From contig NC_081406.1 of the NCBI RefSeq assembly GCF_030272615.1, forward strand, positions 480,782,900 to 480,846,899: DNA of 64,000 bases. Reading direction: 5' to 3'. A model generated the notes under the pieces. It was given only the letters and a program-made list of their open reading frames with translations. It did no database searches and was not told the DNA's origin. This document shows positions 10,865 through 21,800 of the stretch, piece by piece (the first letter of the stretch is position 1; each line of letters starts with the position of its first letter). The position numbers were made by a program, and so were the translations under genes. Source of the DNA: Cryptomeria japonica. Taxonomy: Eukaryota > Streptophyta > Pinopsida > Cupressales > Cupressaceae.

Positions 10865-11255
10865 AAAGATTGCTTGTCCTCAAGAAATCATGAATCTGCA
10901 TACTAATGCTAGGATCCCAAACCATCTTCAAGAACACTGTTCTACTAATCCATTGTGCCATACTGATTACAACATCTACATACCCATGGTGAAGCAGTAT
11001 ATCTTGGTCCACAAGAGTCAATGCACCAAATATGTCACTGCCTGGATCCCATATCAATCTATAGAACCTTCTATAAGCAATGGAAGATATTTTCAACCAA
11101 TCACTCCGAGGTAACCATCCATGCATGCAGGACAACCAGACAAAATGAAGATGTACCCCCTCATGCCTATAAACCAACATGAAAGCATACCAAATCTCAC
11201 TGCCATAACTGCGGTCAACAACATAAATGATTTCAAACATGTTCCCGAACCAATG
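10863..11255 (-). other. 3' part of the internal region, open but unrecognised
   Basis: Minus-strand frames stay open for over 120 codons, for example 11240-10863 with a Trp/Tyr/His-rich product ending FLRTSNL at the polypurine tract. The composition is coding-like but I recognise no family. It may be the decayed C-terminal part of the element's polyprotein. Confidence 0.3.
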
Positions 11256-12780
11256 TCAATCAAAGAAAAACAACCCACACTCCATCTCTATCCAAAAGAA
11301 GCACCCCTCAACACTCCCGGACCACAGAATCATTGATGTGCTTAATGGAAAATCAGGAAATGCTACATGATCCCAACTAGAACAACCACGAGTCCCTAAG
11401 AAATCAAAGAGTATGAAGCTGCCAAGAAACAAATATATTGATGCCTTATCAAGAGAAATAGATGACAATCTCAAGAATGAAGAGTGTATGTCTTCATTTC
11501 CCAACAATGATAACTCTTGAAAGTTTGATTCACTACAAGTGTCATCAATAGAATCAACTTCTTCACCCATGGATTGATCATCATTAAGTGAAATATCAGA
11601 GTTGGTAAAGTCCTTCTTAACATCATCCTGAAGCATGACTTCTTCCAAATTTTAAATCTCATGAGTAACCGTTGTCCCATGACTAAAACCATTATGAAAT
11701 CTGCTTATACACCTTGTTGCCACAACCTTTTCACTGCTGCAAATTGTTTTTGCATCATCAAAATTAATGAGTTTGTTCCCCTGCTAGTCTTTCTTCTCTC
11801 TATTGTTATCTTTTGAATGACAAAGGGTAGGAACATTGTACAATGTTTCTCCCCTACTGATAATATTGATCCCTTCAATGATTTGCATCATCTCCATGCT
11901 CTTAGAGTTAGATTCTTCTTCCTCGGAAGTCGTTGTAGTAGTAGTCTAATTTGATGATTTGGATATTTTATAATGCATCATTCTTAGTTGTAAACAAACC
12001 TCATCCAACTCCTCCTTATCTTCTATAAACTTAATAGCAAGATCCTTGTCAATTAGAAGTTGCAAGTAATCTGATTTCATCCTTTCAAAAGCTTCTTTAA
12101 TTGTGCCCAACTAAGTACTAGTGACTCCACTTGTAACTTTCTTGTGTCTCTCCTCAATTTGATTTTTCCAAGTAAGATCCTCAATGTATTTGTGAGATTC
12201 ATCTACCCTTGTTAATACTTGCATAACTCTCTCAATTTGTGGCTAAAAATTGGTCCTTCAAATCTTGCAATGATAAAGGCTTAATTCCAAATTTATCTAA
12301 GGAACATGGGTTGTCACACAGTAAATTTTCTAATTTGTTTTCAATTGTGGAAGCATTATCACTATCACACTTGATGGATTCTCTAGATGATGCATGCTCT
12401 CTTCATAATGTAGTAATGGAACAACATTGTGATTATATATATTCACCAAAGGAGTTCTTATCTTCACTGTTTTTATCAATAGTAATCTACAAATCACCAT
12501 TTAGGAGTTTTGTATAACACTAGCAATTGATTCTTCCTCCATAATATTATCTTTAGCTTCTTGGGTACTATCAGGCGTATTTGTTTCATCTTGTTCTTCA
12601 TGAATCAAGGCACCATTAACATCTATCACTTGGTCCTCATCTCTACTTGGCTGTGATAGTTTTGTCTCCTTATTAACTCCACAAATATGATCTAGTGTCC
12701 AAGCCTCCTGGCATGTGAAACAAATATTCTCTCTTCTCATTTGATTCTTACTCTTTTTTGGAGATCATGATTTACCTATA
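11256..12780 (-). pseudogene. gag-like zinc knuckle plus acidic coiled-coil frame
   Basis: The minus strand reads SPKKSKNQMRRENICFTC and then QEAWTLDHIC near 12680-12760. This matches the C-F-x-C-x-E-x-W-x-x-x-H-x-C knuckle usual in plant Ty3/gypsy gag. The same frame, with a few stops and one likely shift near 12243, continues through a charged helical region (QIERVMQVLTRVDESHKYIE, then KEAFERMKSDYLQLLI). It ends in an acidic segment (LNDDQSMGEEVDSIDD) at 11530-11600. At least one stop fits CAG-to-TAG. The frame lies directly downstream of the PDS5-like frame but in a different phase. The knuckle should bind nucleic acid; the rest is unknown. Confidence 0.65.
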
Positions 12781-12802
12781 AACCCAAGGAGTTTGTTCCT
12801 TT

Positions 12803-13503
12803 TCAATCATCTGTAATCTGTCCCCTGAACCTTTCAATTTTCTGCTCAATCAATCCTTTGGCTAACTTATAAGCACAAGGTGAGACTACCAGTTCCTCTC
12901 TCCAAATTGCTAACACATCTAATTGTAACTGCCTGCAGATATCATTATCCTCATCTAGGATCATGGACAATATGTCAAACATATTTATCTTATCCTTATC
13001 TGAATGATGTTTCCTGATTTCAACAATAAAACAATTGAACATTTGAAGAATCAACTCATGACATTTGAGATCCAACATAAGGAAAAATGATCCCATCCAT
13101 GCCATAATATCTAATATTTTATCCCTCTTACCAAAAGTGAGAGCTTTGACATCACGTAACCCATGAAAACTATCCACAATCAGCTGTAAAACCTCTCTCA
13201 TAGTTTCATCCTTATACAGAACTATGGGTGTTGTAATCCTCATAATCTCAGATAAGTAGGAAGTCGCCAACAACTTGATTTCTTCATCTGAATGTCTAAG
13301 CCACTTGTGTTGCTTCAAGGCATCCACTACGGGAGACATAGCCAACTATAACAAATCATGGGATGACTGGTCCACATAAGTCAAACATTCCTCTACCTTA
13401 TTCAAAGTGTTCAAAACATCATTCCTTGATTGAGAATGTTCACTGAGCTTGCAGCCTGCTATATGAAGTTTTAGGCCAATTGTTTAATGTCCTCTATTGC
13501 CAT
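12803..13503 (-). pseudogene. PDS5-like: captured PDS5 N-terminal region (cohesin cofactor)
   Basis: From the ATG at 13503 the product runs MAIEDIKQLA and, after a single-base shift, KLHIAGCKLSEHSQS, then NTLNKVEECLTYVDQS and VVDALKQHKWLRHSD. After one TAG in a Gln position it is open from 13345 to 12803 (180 codons): ATSYLSEIMRITTP, EVLQLIVDSFHGL, FGKRDKILD, MLDLKCHELILQMF and SMILDEDNDI. This matches the N-terminal HEAT-repeat region of plant PDS5 in order and spacing (RHSD-D-VK, SEI-RITAP, F-LIV--F--L, MLDLECD-L--MF). PDS5 regulates cohesin on chromosomes. About 230 residues run without introns although plant PDS5 genes are intron-rich, so a spliced transcript was probably captured. It reads on the element's coding strand. 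Confidence 0.88.
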
Positions 13504-13509
13504 GGTTCA

Positions 13510-15590
13510 ATTGAAAGAACTTCGATTAGGTACCACTGTAAAGGCCCCTATCCTTCTGCACTCATTAACTCAGTTTACTTGGTTTAGCATTTCATCAAAC
13601 AGTTGGCATCTTATCATTGAAGGACTGATTTTTTTCCCTTTTTTGTAGATTTTTGTAATAGACTGCCCTGTGTGCTATGATTTCATCAATAGTCTATGAG
13701 GAATTTTTAACAAACAATTGTCAACCAATGAACTAAAATGTAGAAGTACTCTAATGTTTTGTTGCTACCTGGTGCATTTCTGTTTCCATGCATTCACTTT
13801 ACAAACTCATGAACAATATGAATTAACAGCTAACACTTTAAAATGAAACGACATTAATTGTTTCAACCATAACACTGTTGCAGTAAAACTGGAAAATTTA
13901 AACACGTAACCAAGAAATAACAAAAAACAGTGTCCAAAGTGATTCCACTTTCACTAAAACAAATCACCTCCTTCGAGCATTAACACCACGACTAATTTCA
14001 AGAATACATCATACAATTTCAACTTTCAGAATGAACTGATAAGGAACCTGGCTACTGCTTAGGTGGAATAATGCAAGTCTTCATGCTAAAATGCCCAACT
14101 CTAACTTGCTCAGCCTACTGCACTATAAGTCTCCACGCTGCCAATATACATGTGTGCCCAGGTTATCTATCTTCAACCAAACCTTCCACAGCCAGCTTAA
14201 TTCCTTGTCTCCAACACATTACAGTTCAGTAATAAGTACAACTCATGCCTCTGACAGCCCAGGAGTCTCCACTTGCAGGGATGATAGCAAAAATATTAAA
14301 CGCCCAGAATATAGTTCAATACCTAGACAAGGATTGTGTTGAAAGACTAGCTTGGCGTCCAGCCAAAATAATGTTCATGGCTAGTTAGAAAGGCATCTAA
14401 CGCCCAGCCAATGTTATGTCTATATGCCCAACCAATGGAACGAACACGACCAACAATAAAGCTTAACGTTGTGCCTAGGAATACAATAATCTGCAATTAC
14501 TTCTAAACTCCAAACCCTATGAACTTATTGTGTTTGATGAATTAAGTGCAAGGTGAATGAAGTCTACCCCTTCTACTATACGTCCAGCCTATATCTATCT
14601 CCCAACTCACTAATTTGGAGGTGCTATATGTTACTGATACACTATGTGTGGTTGGTTTAAGGCTCAGGTGTATGCGATTTAATCCACTGCCTATTACTTT
14701 CAGCACTGCAAATTCCTTACATACACCACATGCCTCTTGGTAATGATGCAGTAGACCCAAACTCATGTTGGCGTTGCCTTTATCCCTTCTCCAAACGCAC
14801 ACACCACCAACCACGAAGCAACCCACGAACAAAAGAAACTGTGAAACCACGCTACTACAATTTGATGTTATCTTCCAGTAAATGAAAATCACGTCAGTGT
14901 TCTTCCCGCACTTGAAATGAAAAAACCGCTCAGCTCAAATGTGGTAAATTAAACCCAACTACTTTCAATATTATTTTCTCCCAGAACAATGGCCCAAAGA
15001 TAATAGTCACTTTGAACGATAGACTTCTTCAACATTCTGACTTAGAAATAATTCCCTTTCATCCGTCATACATTAGGAATATGAAGCCTTCGATGATTTA
15101 ACTGGGAGGAGCATCTGTTTTACCAAGGTCATGAACCTTATTTCTCTTGGCCTTAATTTAAATTGATTTCCCTTCAATAGTCACGACAAATAGAATACAC
15201 CAGAATCAGATCTCAAAATAAATATTACTTCAATAGAGTTACCCAATAAAATGGCTTCGTAATTTAGAATATCAACCTCTAATACAGTTGGGATCAGAAA
15301 CTCAATTATAATCTTTGCTTTCAAAATATTATTTCACAATTTTATCGATTTTACTTTCCCACGGTGCTAAAAATTAAAATATTACCTTCAATGAATCCAC
15401 ACAGGTAATTAAAACCATGCCCAAGAGGAAAGAATGACGTGAACAAACTTTACTTTGCTTGGATAATATTATGTCGGCATTAACATTTTTTCCATAAAAC
15501 ATACGGTGATCAAATACTTCACATAGTCAGATAAAATCAATCATGAATACCTTCAGAGAAACACCATTACCCAACAGGCTGGCAGAATGC
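13510..15590 (-). other. long untranslated leader of the PDS5-carrying element
   Basis: About 2.1 kb between the primer-binding site and the PDS5-like ATG. It has no long frame with recognisable domains. A recurrent short GCCCAGCC/GTCCAGCC word occurs near 14140-14590. Its role is unknown; packaging or leader functions are usual for this position in LTR elements. Confidence 0.5.
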
Positions 15591-15591
15591 A

Positions 15592-15606
15592 CCACTCTGA
15601 TACCGC
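15592..15606 (-). promoter_or_regulatory. primer-binding site, initiator-Met tRNA type
   Basis: GCGGTATCAGAGTGG on the minus strand abuts the 5' LTR. It shares GGTATCAGAG with the complement of the plant initiator methionine tRNA 3' end. This fixes the element's orientation. Confidence 0.8.
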
Positions 15607-16219
15607 TGAAATATCCCCTAGGGATATTTATTTCAAAATTTTGAATAGACAATCCACATAAATTCAACATACAATTTGCATATAATTGGATTCAATTTAT
15701 TCACCAAATTACACTGAAAATCATTAAATTTCAGATTTAAGCAGAATTTCTGAAATTTAGATATAAATATAGCCTAAAGTAACAACAGAAAAAAACCAAT
15801 CATAGTCACAGAACTTACAACCTGATTGGATAACCGGTAAATAAAACCTAAAGCACAAAGTGAGCCACCTGAATAATAACTCCAACTGACAATCAAACTT
15901 GCTGAAAACTAGAGCTTCCAAGAAACTATCCAAGAGTAACAATTTCCAACACAAAAATCAAGCATAAGAAAATGAGCCTCTCCAAGTTATTAAATAGCTC
16001 AACCCTGTGACTTTTCGTTTACCCACTGCTTGACTCTTGGAATTCCCTTCGAATAATTAAGTGAATTTACTTTATAATTTGATGTTGACTATAAAAAGTC
16101 ACTTTAACCAACTTAGATGAAAAATTAAATTAAGTCGTCTTTAAAGTTATTATGTTTAGACAACTTAAACTTAATTATTTAATGGATTTTTCCTAATGTC
16201 CCAAAAAGGGGATATTACA
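15607..16219 (-). repeat. 5' LTR of the PDS5-carrying element
   Basis: 613 bases, similar along its length to 10196-10851 with scattered substitutions and a deletion relative to it. In element orientation it begins TGTAATATCCCC and ends GGGATATTTCA. Confidence 0.9.
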
Positions 16220-16224
16220 AGGCA

Positions 16225-17129
16225 TCAAGGGATTGATGGAAATATATTGATTGAATGACGAGAGGCTAGTTTCATGTAAGGGATAGGTATGTGCAGGATC
16301 ATGGTGGGCCAAATAATCCCTTAAGTGGCAATGAAAATCAGAAAAACAAAGTTAGGCAACTTGACGTAAAAATTGAATAAGTTACCAACATTATTTTAAA
16401 AATATATAACAAAAGAATTTGTAGAAAATTAAATGTAGTTTCTTAGCTACTAGTTGTTTTCTAAAAAAAAAAATCTATTTGACAAAAACTTAAAATTTCA
16501 ATGCAGTAGTTCTAAAATTTTAGGAAAAAGATAAGAAGTAGGTGTCTATCTGACCACCCTAACCACAATCAAATCATAATATTTTTTTATAAGATTTGAG
16601 ATATAAGTAGAACATTCATGTCCGGATGTGAAACATATTTTTTTGTATTTTTTAAAATAAATAATTAATTATTTTTCTTTACTACAACTTTTTAAAAGTA
16701 TAAAAACTCATATGTCTGACCACCATAACTTAGTCAAAACTTTATGAAATTCAATTTTTTTAATCCTATAGTATATGAAGTATAAAATGATCCCTATTGT
16801 GTTTTTCAATATTAACATATTTGAGGGTATCACAAATAATAGACTAACATGTCAACCCATGTAATTTTAGCTATTGATAACAACCTAAAAGTGTTTTCTC
16901 TTAATATATCAAGTATTGGGAAAGGGGAAATCCAAAGTACGACAAACTTCTCGTGGTCTATTTTATTTTTTCCAAGAAAGTGGAGAAGACAGTTATACTC
17001 TTGAAAGTGGAGATGACCTATTCATAATAAGTATTAATGAAAAGTAAATGACAACAATAAAAATAAATTTGAAGAAAGGGTTTGAAATGATTGAATTGTG
17101 ATAGCTTCATTACTATTTTGGCGTTGAAG

Positions 17130-17187
<58 letters not shown>

Positions 17188-18780
17188 GAAATTCCAAGCA
17201 CATTTAAATGAAAAACATAAACCTCTGAATAATCTTATGGAGAAAAGATTGAAAATGAGTTCAAATGCAATAACAAAAAGATCATTCATTTTTTGTTATT
17301 GTTGGAGTCCTCTCTATATTTGTACAACAACCTAGAGAAAAATGCTAGGTAGCAACAAAGTGATTTCTTTGATACCTCGAGGCAACTCAAAACAATGGAT
17401 TAAAATACTTCAATGCATAAAAACTTTGATTAGTCTAGTCAAATTTAGACTATGTAGGTGACTTTGAAGAAGGGAAATCTACTTCAAGTTTCCTAATGCA
17501 TTTGGAATTGGCAGTAATCTATTGAAAATCAAAGAAGCAATAAATGTTATCTCTCTCATGAATTGATGTAGAATATGTAGTAGCTTGAGAGACAAGAAGA
17601 AAAATTTTAGGGCTCAAAAGAATTCTTAAATATTTGTAAGAGAAACAAATTTCTTCAACACCTCTCATGGTTAAAAAAATCTAGTGTTTTACAATCAAAG
17701 GAAGCACATCAACACAAAATTCTATTTGATTCGACATCATGTGAAATAACACAACATGCAAATAAAATACTACCCAACTACAAAACAACTAGTTGAAATC
17801 CTAATGAAAGTGCTTGGGAGAATTTTTAAAAAAAATTTAAAGCCTTGCATGGTCTCATAATAACCCTAACAAATTAAGGGGGATGTGAAACTATTGTACA
17901 TAGCCTAAATGTACTAGTAATGTTTTATAGTATTATTATTTCTTCAATACAATCAAATTTGAACAATCATCTTGAAGATAAACTAAATGGTCAATTTATG
18001 CTGATAAATATGTACTTTGTAGAGTTCATTGATCAATATTTTTAAATGTTGAATATAATTGAGTTTTATTCTTTGATTTTTGAATTCATTTAGAACCCAT
18101 TTCCTTCCCTAACAAGAATGTGTTAGAGAAAGCATGGAGAATGTAGCAAATTGCAGTATTAATGCCTTTTAAGAAAATATTAGGCTAATCTTAGATGAGG
18201 ATTTGATAATATTTAATATAGAAGATATGATTGCTTTGAATTTTTTTATATCAATACTTGGTAGGGATGTACATTTTTTAATAGGTGAAGATAAAATGGC
18301 ATGCATTTAGCTTTAGTGAAGCCAATTTATGAGTGAGGGTTCGGGATGATGAAATTGTAGCTCAAGTTTTGCATATGCATGTGCAATACTCTCCAATGGA
18401 AATCTCTAGAAGTATACTTATTCGAAGGATCATGATTGGTAATTTAAAATAACTCTTACCTAAATAAGTAGAGAAGGCAGTTGGAAGTGTGTAAGTGCTT
18501 GGAAACATATTGGCTTTTGTATTTTAAATGTAAAGGCCATCTTAAGATATAGTTCCACCTTGAAGTGAAAAGGGATTTTCACTATGATAGGCAATACTAT
18601 ACATGAGATGGTTCAAGCTCATTTGAGTAACACTATGGAGCCAAGTTTGATGTGCCCCTATTTTTAATATTTAGAATAGAATGATATTTAAGGATGTCAA
18701 TGTTGAAGTTCAAGCAATGTTTTTATGTATGTATTTGTGTAGGGTAAAAATGGAATTGGGTAAACTAAGACCTAATATCA
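16225..18780. other. AT-rich non-coding spacer
   Basis: No coding region or RNA gene is visible. It contains the TA microsatellite listed separately. Frames in this interval are short and of low-complexity composition. Confidence 0.6.
17132..17185. repeat. (AT)n microsatellite
   Basis: About 26 uninterrupted AT dinucleotides. A minus-strand frame across it that reads as Tyr-Ile repeats is an artefact. Confidence 0.98.
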
Positions 18781-19610
18781 TGCAATCAAGGTAGGGAGAT
18801 CCAATGAAGGACATCCCCGCCTTGTAGCTCATAACATAAAACACAATGCAATATACCGACATAACACAAAACACTATGCAAGATACCATCAACCGGTAAG
18901 AAACCCTAACCAGTAGAAGCAACACACAATATTACCAGTAACAAATAAATCCATCATTACAATCATTTAAAGAATTACATAAGCCTTCAGTGGCTACACA
19001 TGCTGGATTGCAGCCCAGGATTACAAAAAAATCCATGCAACACAAATATAAGATTTTCAGATCTTCTGCTCGACAAATAGGCCTCCGATAACAGTTTGCA
19101 CTGATCCGGACTTCAGTCCCCCCGGAACCGGAATATCTCTAGAAACTACATCTTCACTCAGTCTCTACTTTCTCCGACCTCTGTCCTTTCAAAATGAATC
19201 TCTAAACTTTCCCTTTATACCTTCCAAAAGCAATAACAACTCGATCAAGTCGGCCAAAGACCAACAAGTTCATGATGAAATGTTCAAACGATAACATGTC
19301 GGCCCAAATCACCAAGAACATCTTCAATGCATAAAACTTCACAGGGTCCTTTGGGAACATCAGACAAGGCCCAAAACAACATCGCTCAATGACCTGCAAG
19401 CTACGGAAACCACCCGCAACCCGATTCCTCTTTGTTCCATACACTACAAAACCAACTGATAAGAGCACACGAATACCAGGACAATACCGGGATCAATGTC
19501 TCACCAGGATCAAATCCAACCAGTAAGGGCACACCAATACTGGGATCGATGTCTCAACTAGGATCAAATCCAAGGTGTCGGTTTGAACTACTCTAGTGCT
19601 CCTGCATCAG
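18781..19610 (-). repeat. 3' LTR of the outer element
   Basis: 830 bases with TG...CA edges. It carries a local duplication near 19465-19575 (two copies of a CAATACtGGGATC...GATCAAATCCAA unit) that is single in the other LTR. Confidence 0.85.
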
Positions 19611-19859
19611 ACTCTTGGGGTTAATTAAAAAGTGAGTCCCATCACTTGATCTGGTTCGACGATTTGTTCAAGTCTCCACCCACTAACTGCCTCAAAATCA
19701 AGCTCTAGATTCGGCGGTCTGCTTGCAAGCCTTGCACTACCTCACGCTTGGCAATCTGAACAAGTCTACAAGATGCCTCAACTTCCTTTCCAACCAACCA
19801 GTACATAATCGGGTCTTCCTCGATCAATGGGTTCACAAACCAGCTCTGATGCCACTTCA
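19611..19859 (-). other. internal region of the outer element with primer-binding site
   Basis: 249 bases. The minus strand starts with a few bases, then TGGCATCAGAGCTGGTTTG at about 19837-19855, resembling the initiator-Met tRNA primer site. No gag or pol is present. Confidence 0.75.
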
Positions 19860-20579
19860 CGCAGTCAAGGTAGAGAGATCCAATGAAGGACATCCCCACC
19901 TTGCAACTCATAACATAAAACACCATGCAATATATTGGCATAACACAAAACACTATGCAAGATACTGGCAACCAATAACAGATTAGAAGATATAACTAGT
20001 AAGCAACCCTAACTGGTAGATGCAAGACACGATATAACCGGTAACAAATAAATCCATCATTACAATCATTTAAAGAATTACATAAGCCTTCAACAACTAC
20101 ACATGCTAGACTGCAACCTAGGATTACAAAACAATATATGCAACACAAATCTAAGATCCACAGTTCTTCTGCTTGACAAATAGGCCTCTGGTAATAGTCT
20201 GTACTGTTCTGCACTGATCCAGACTTCAGTCCCCCCCGAACCAGAATCTCTCCAGAAACTACATCTTCACTCGGTCTCTACTTTCTCTAACCTCTTTCCT
20301 TTCAAAATGAATCTCTAAACTTTCCCTTTATACCATCCACAAGCAATAATAACTCGATCAAGTCGGTTAAAGACCAACCGGTTCATTATGAAACGTGCAA
20401 ACAATAACATGTCGGCCCAAATCACCAAGAACATCTTCAAATGCATAAAACTTCACACGGTCCTCCGGGAACATCGGACAAGACCCAAGTAAACATCTCT
20501 CAATGATCCACAAGTTATGAAAACCACTCGCAACATGATTCTTATTCATTCTATACACTGCAAAACCAACCGATAAGAG
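19860..20579 (-). repeat. 5' LTR of the outer element, first part
   Basis: Matches 18781-19460 along its length. It stops at GATAAGAG, where the gypsy LTR begins. The equivalent site in the intact copy continues with GCACAC, and the partner half here resumes at 42987 with a CACACCAATACTGGG continuation. Confidence 0.85.
20575..20579. other. target-site duplication of the gypsy element (left copy)
   Basis: AAGAG, paired with AAGAC at 42987-42991. The uninterrupted outer LTR copy at 18781-19610 shows GATAAGAGCACAC at the equivalent position, confirming the insertion site. Confidence 0.75.
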
Positions 20580-20687
20580 TGTTATGCCCGACATACCTAA
20601 CCCCATTAGTTTCCTTGTGTTGAAAATATGGGTCCCCTTTTTTTTTTCTTTATGTTGTTTTTTTTCTTTTTCTTTTTCTCTTTTTAC

Positions 20688-21800
20688 CTCAGAACCCTAG
20701 AGTCCTAGAGTCTCGAGGTCTCTTTCCTTTTTGTTTTCTCTTTGTCCACCTTGGACCCCGGGAACTCCAGAGTCCCAAAGTTGGCCCTTTTTGCTTGTTA
20801 GTGCATCTACCCCGGAACCACAGAATCCCAAGGTGGTGCCTTGTCTTGTCTAATTTTCTTTCGTCTACCTCAAAATTCTGGAGTCCTGGAGTCCTGAGGT
20901 GTGTTTGGTGTTGTCTACCTCGGAACTCCGGAGTTCCGGAGTCCTGAGGTATGTTGTGTTTTGTTTGTCAACCCCGGAAGCTCAGACCCCTGGAATCCTG
21001 AGGTTAATTGTTTGTTTGCTTGTTTTGTTTGTCAATCCTAGATTCCTGAGGTTGATCCTTGTTTGCTTGTTTTCTCTCCCTCACCCTAGCACCCTGGAGT
21101 CCCGAGGTCCCGTTTAAGGCGTTCGTATAGACGAGGTTCAACGGGGGGGGTATAAATATGAATAGTGAACCTTCCAAAGCTCTTACTTTATTGCCTCCAT
21201 CCTTCTGAGCTCCTTTCACGTTCTTGGGCAATTTTTCTCACTAGGTTGGTGATTTTTTGTGCCCTCCTTGTCGTTTGTAGTTTAGATCTTCTTCTTATCG
21301 CGAGTTTTTCTTGTTTTCTTTTCTTGTTTTTGTTTTCTTTGTTTTTCTTTTTTTCCTTCCCGCGTGCCCTAGTTCTACCCCAGACCCCCAGAGTTCTTGG
21401 TTAGTTGCTTTTCCCAAACTCGGAAACTCAAAGTTCTAAGGTTACTTTTGTGCCTAACACTCGATGAATCTGGAACCCCAGAATCCCTGAGTTCTGGATT
21501 ACCCATTTAAAGAAGTAATACTACTCACCCCGGAACACCAGAGTTCTGAGGTCTGTTCTTCTGAGCCCGTCTTTAAAATCTTTTGGGTGTCTTTTGTGTC
21601 TATCCTAGAACCCCAGAGTCCTGGGCTGAGCCTCAACTTTCAAACCCGGAACCCCGGAGTCCCAGACCCATTCGCAACCCATCAAGCCCGAAACCCTAGA
21701 ATTCTGAACTTCGTTCATGCGTACTAACCCCAAAGTTTCAAGGTAATTTTTTTTTAAAAGAGAACTACCCATCCTGGAACCCCAGAGTCCCGAGGTAAAT
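20688..21800 (+). repeat. field of short imperfect palindromes, 5' LTR copy
   Basis: About 17 occurrences of a module close to ACCTCGGAACTCCGGAGT followed by CCCGAGGT, spaced 30-90 bases apart. The clearest is at about 20918-20950. Many units keep dyad symmetry (ACCTCGG with CCGAGGT around CTCCGGAG). The field lies on both sides of the TATA box, so part would be transcribed into the RNA leader. Function unknown. Confidence 0.8.
21151..21158 (+). promoter_or_regulatory. TATA box of the 5' LTR
   Basis: TATAAATA directly after a run of eight G. The matching site in the other LTR is at 37577-37584. Transcription would start about 30 bases downstream, leaving a leader of about 680 bases before the LTR ORF. 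Confidence 0.65.

Larger units (their letters stand above)
10196..16219 (-). mobile_element. non-autonomous LTR retrotransposon carrying a PDS5-derived segment
   Basis: Two similar terminal repeats (10196-10851 and 15607-16219) share the palindromic edge TGAAATATCCCC and the other edge GTCCCAAAAAGGGG. They are flanked by a perfect 5-bp duplication, AGGCA at 10191-10195 and at 16220-16224. The minus orientation is set by a primer-binding site next to 15607 and a polypurine tract next to 10851. The internal 4.75 kb has no protease, RT or integrase. It has a PDS5-like frame and a gag-like zinc knuckle followed by an acidic coiled-coil region. It would need proteins from another element to move. 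Confidence 0.92.

Noticed and set aside
12803-13503. Interpretation as a genuine host PDS5 gene
   Set aside because: It lies inside an LTR element with target duplication, lacks introns, covers only the N-terminal part and has a stop and a frameshift.
17018-17203. Minus-strand frame with Tyr-Ile repeats
   Set aside because: Produced by the AT microsatellite.
21004-21404. Small frames in the LTR leader on both strands
   Set aside because: They arise from the palindrome field and T-rich leader; the equivalents in the other LTR are not conserved as proteins.
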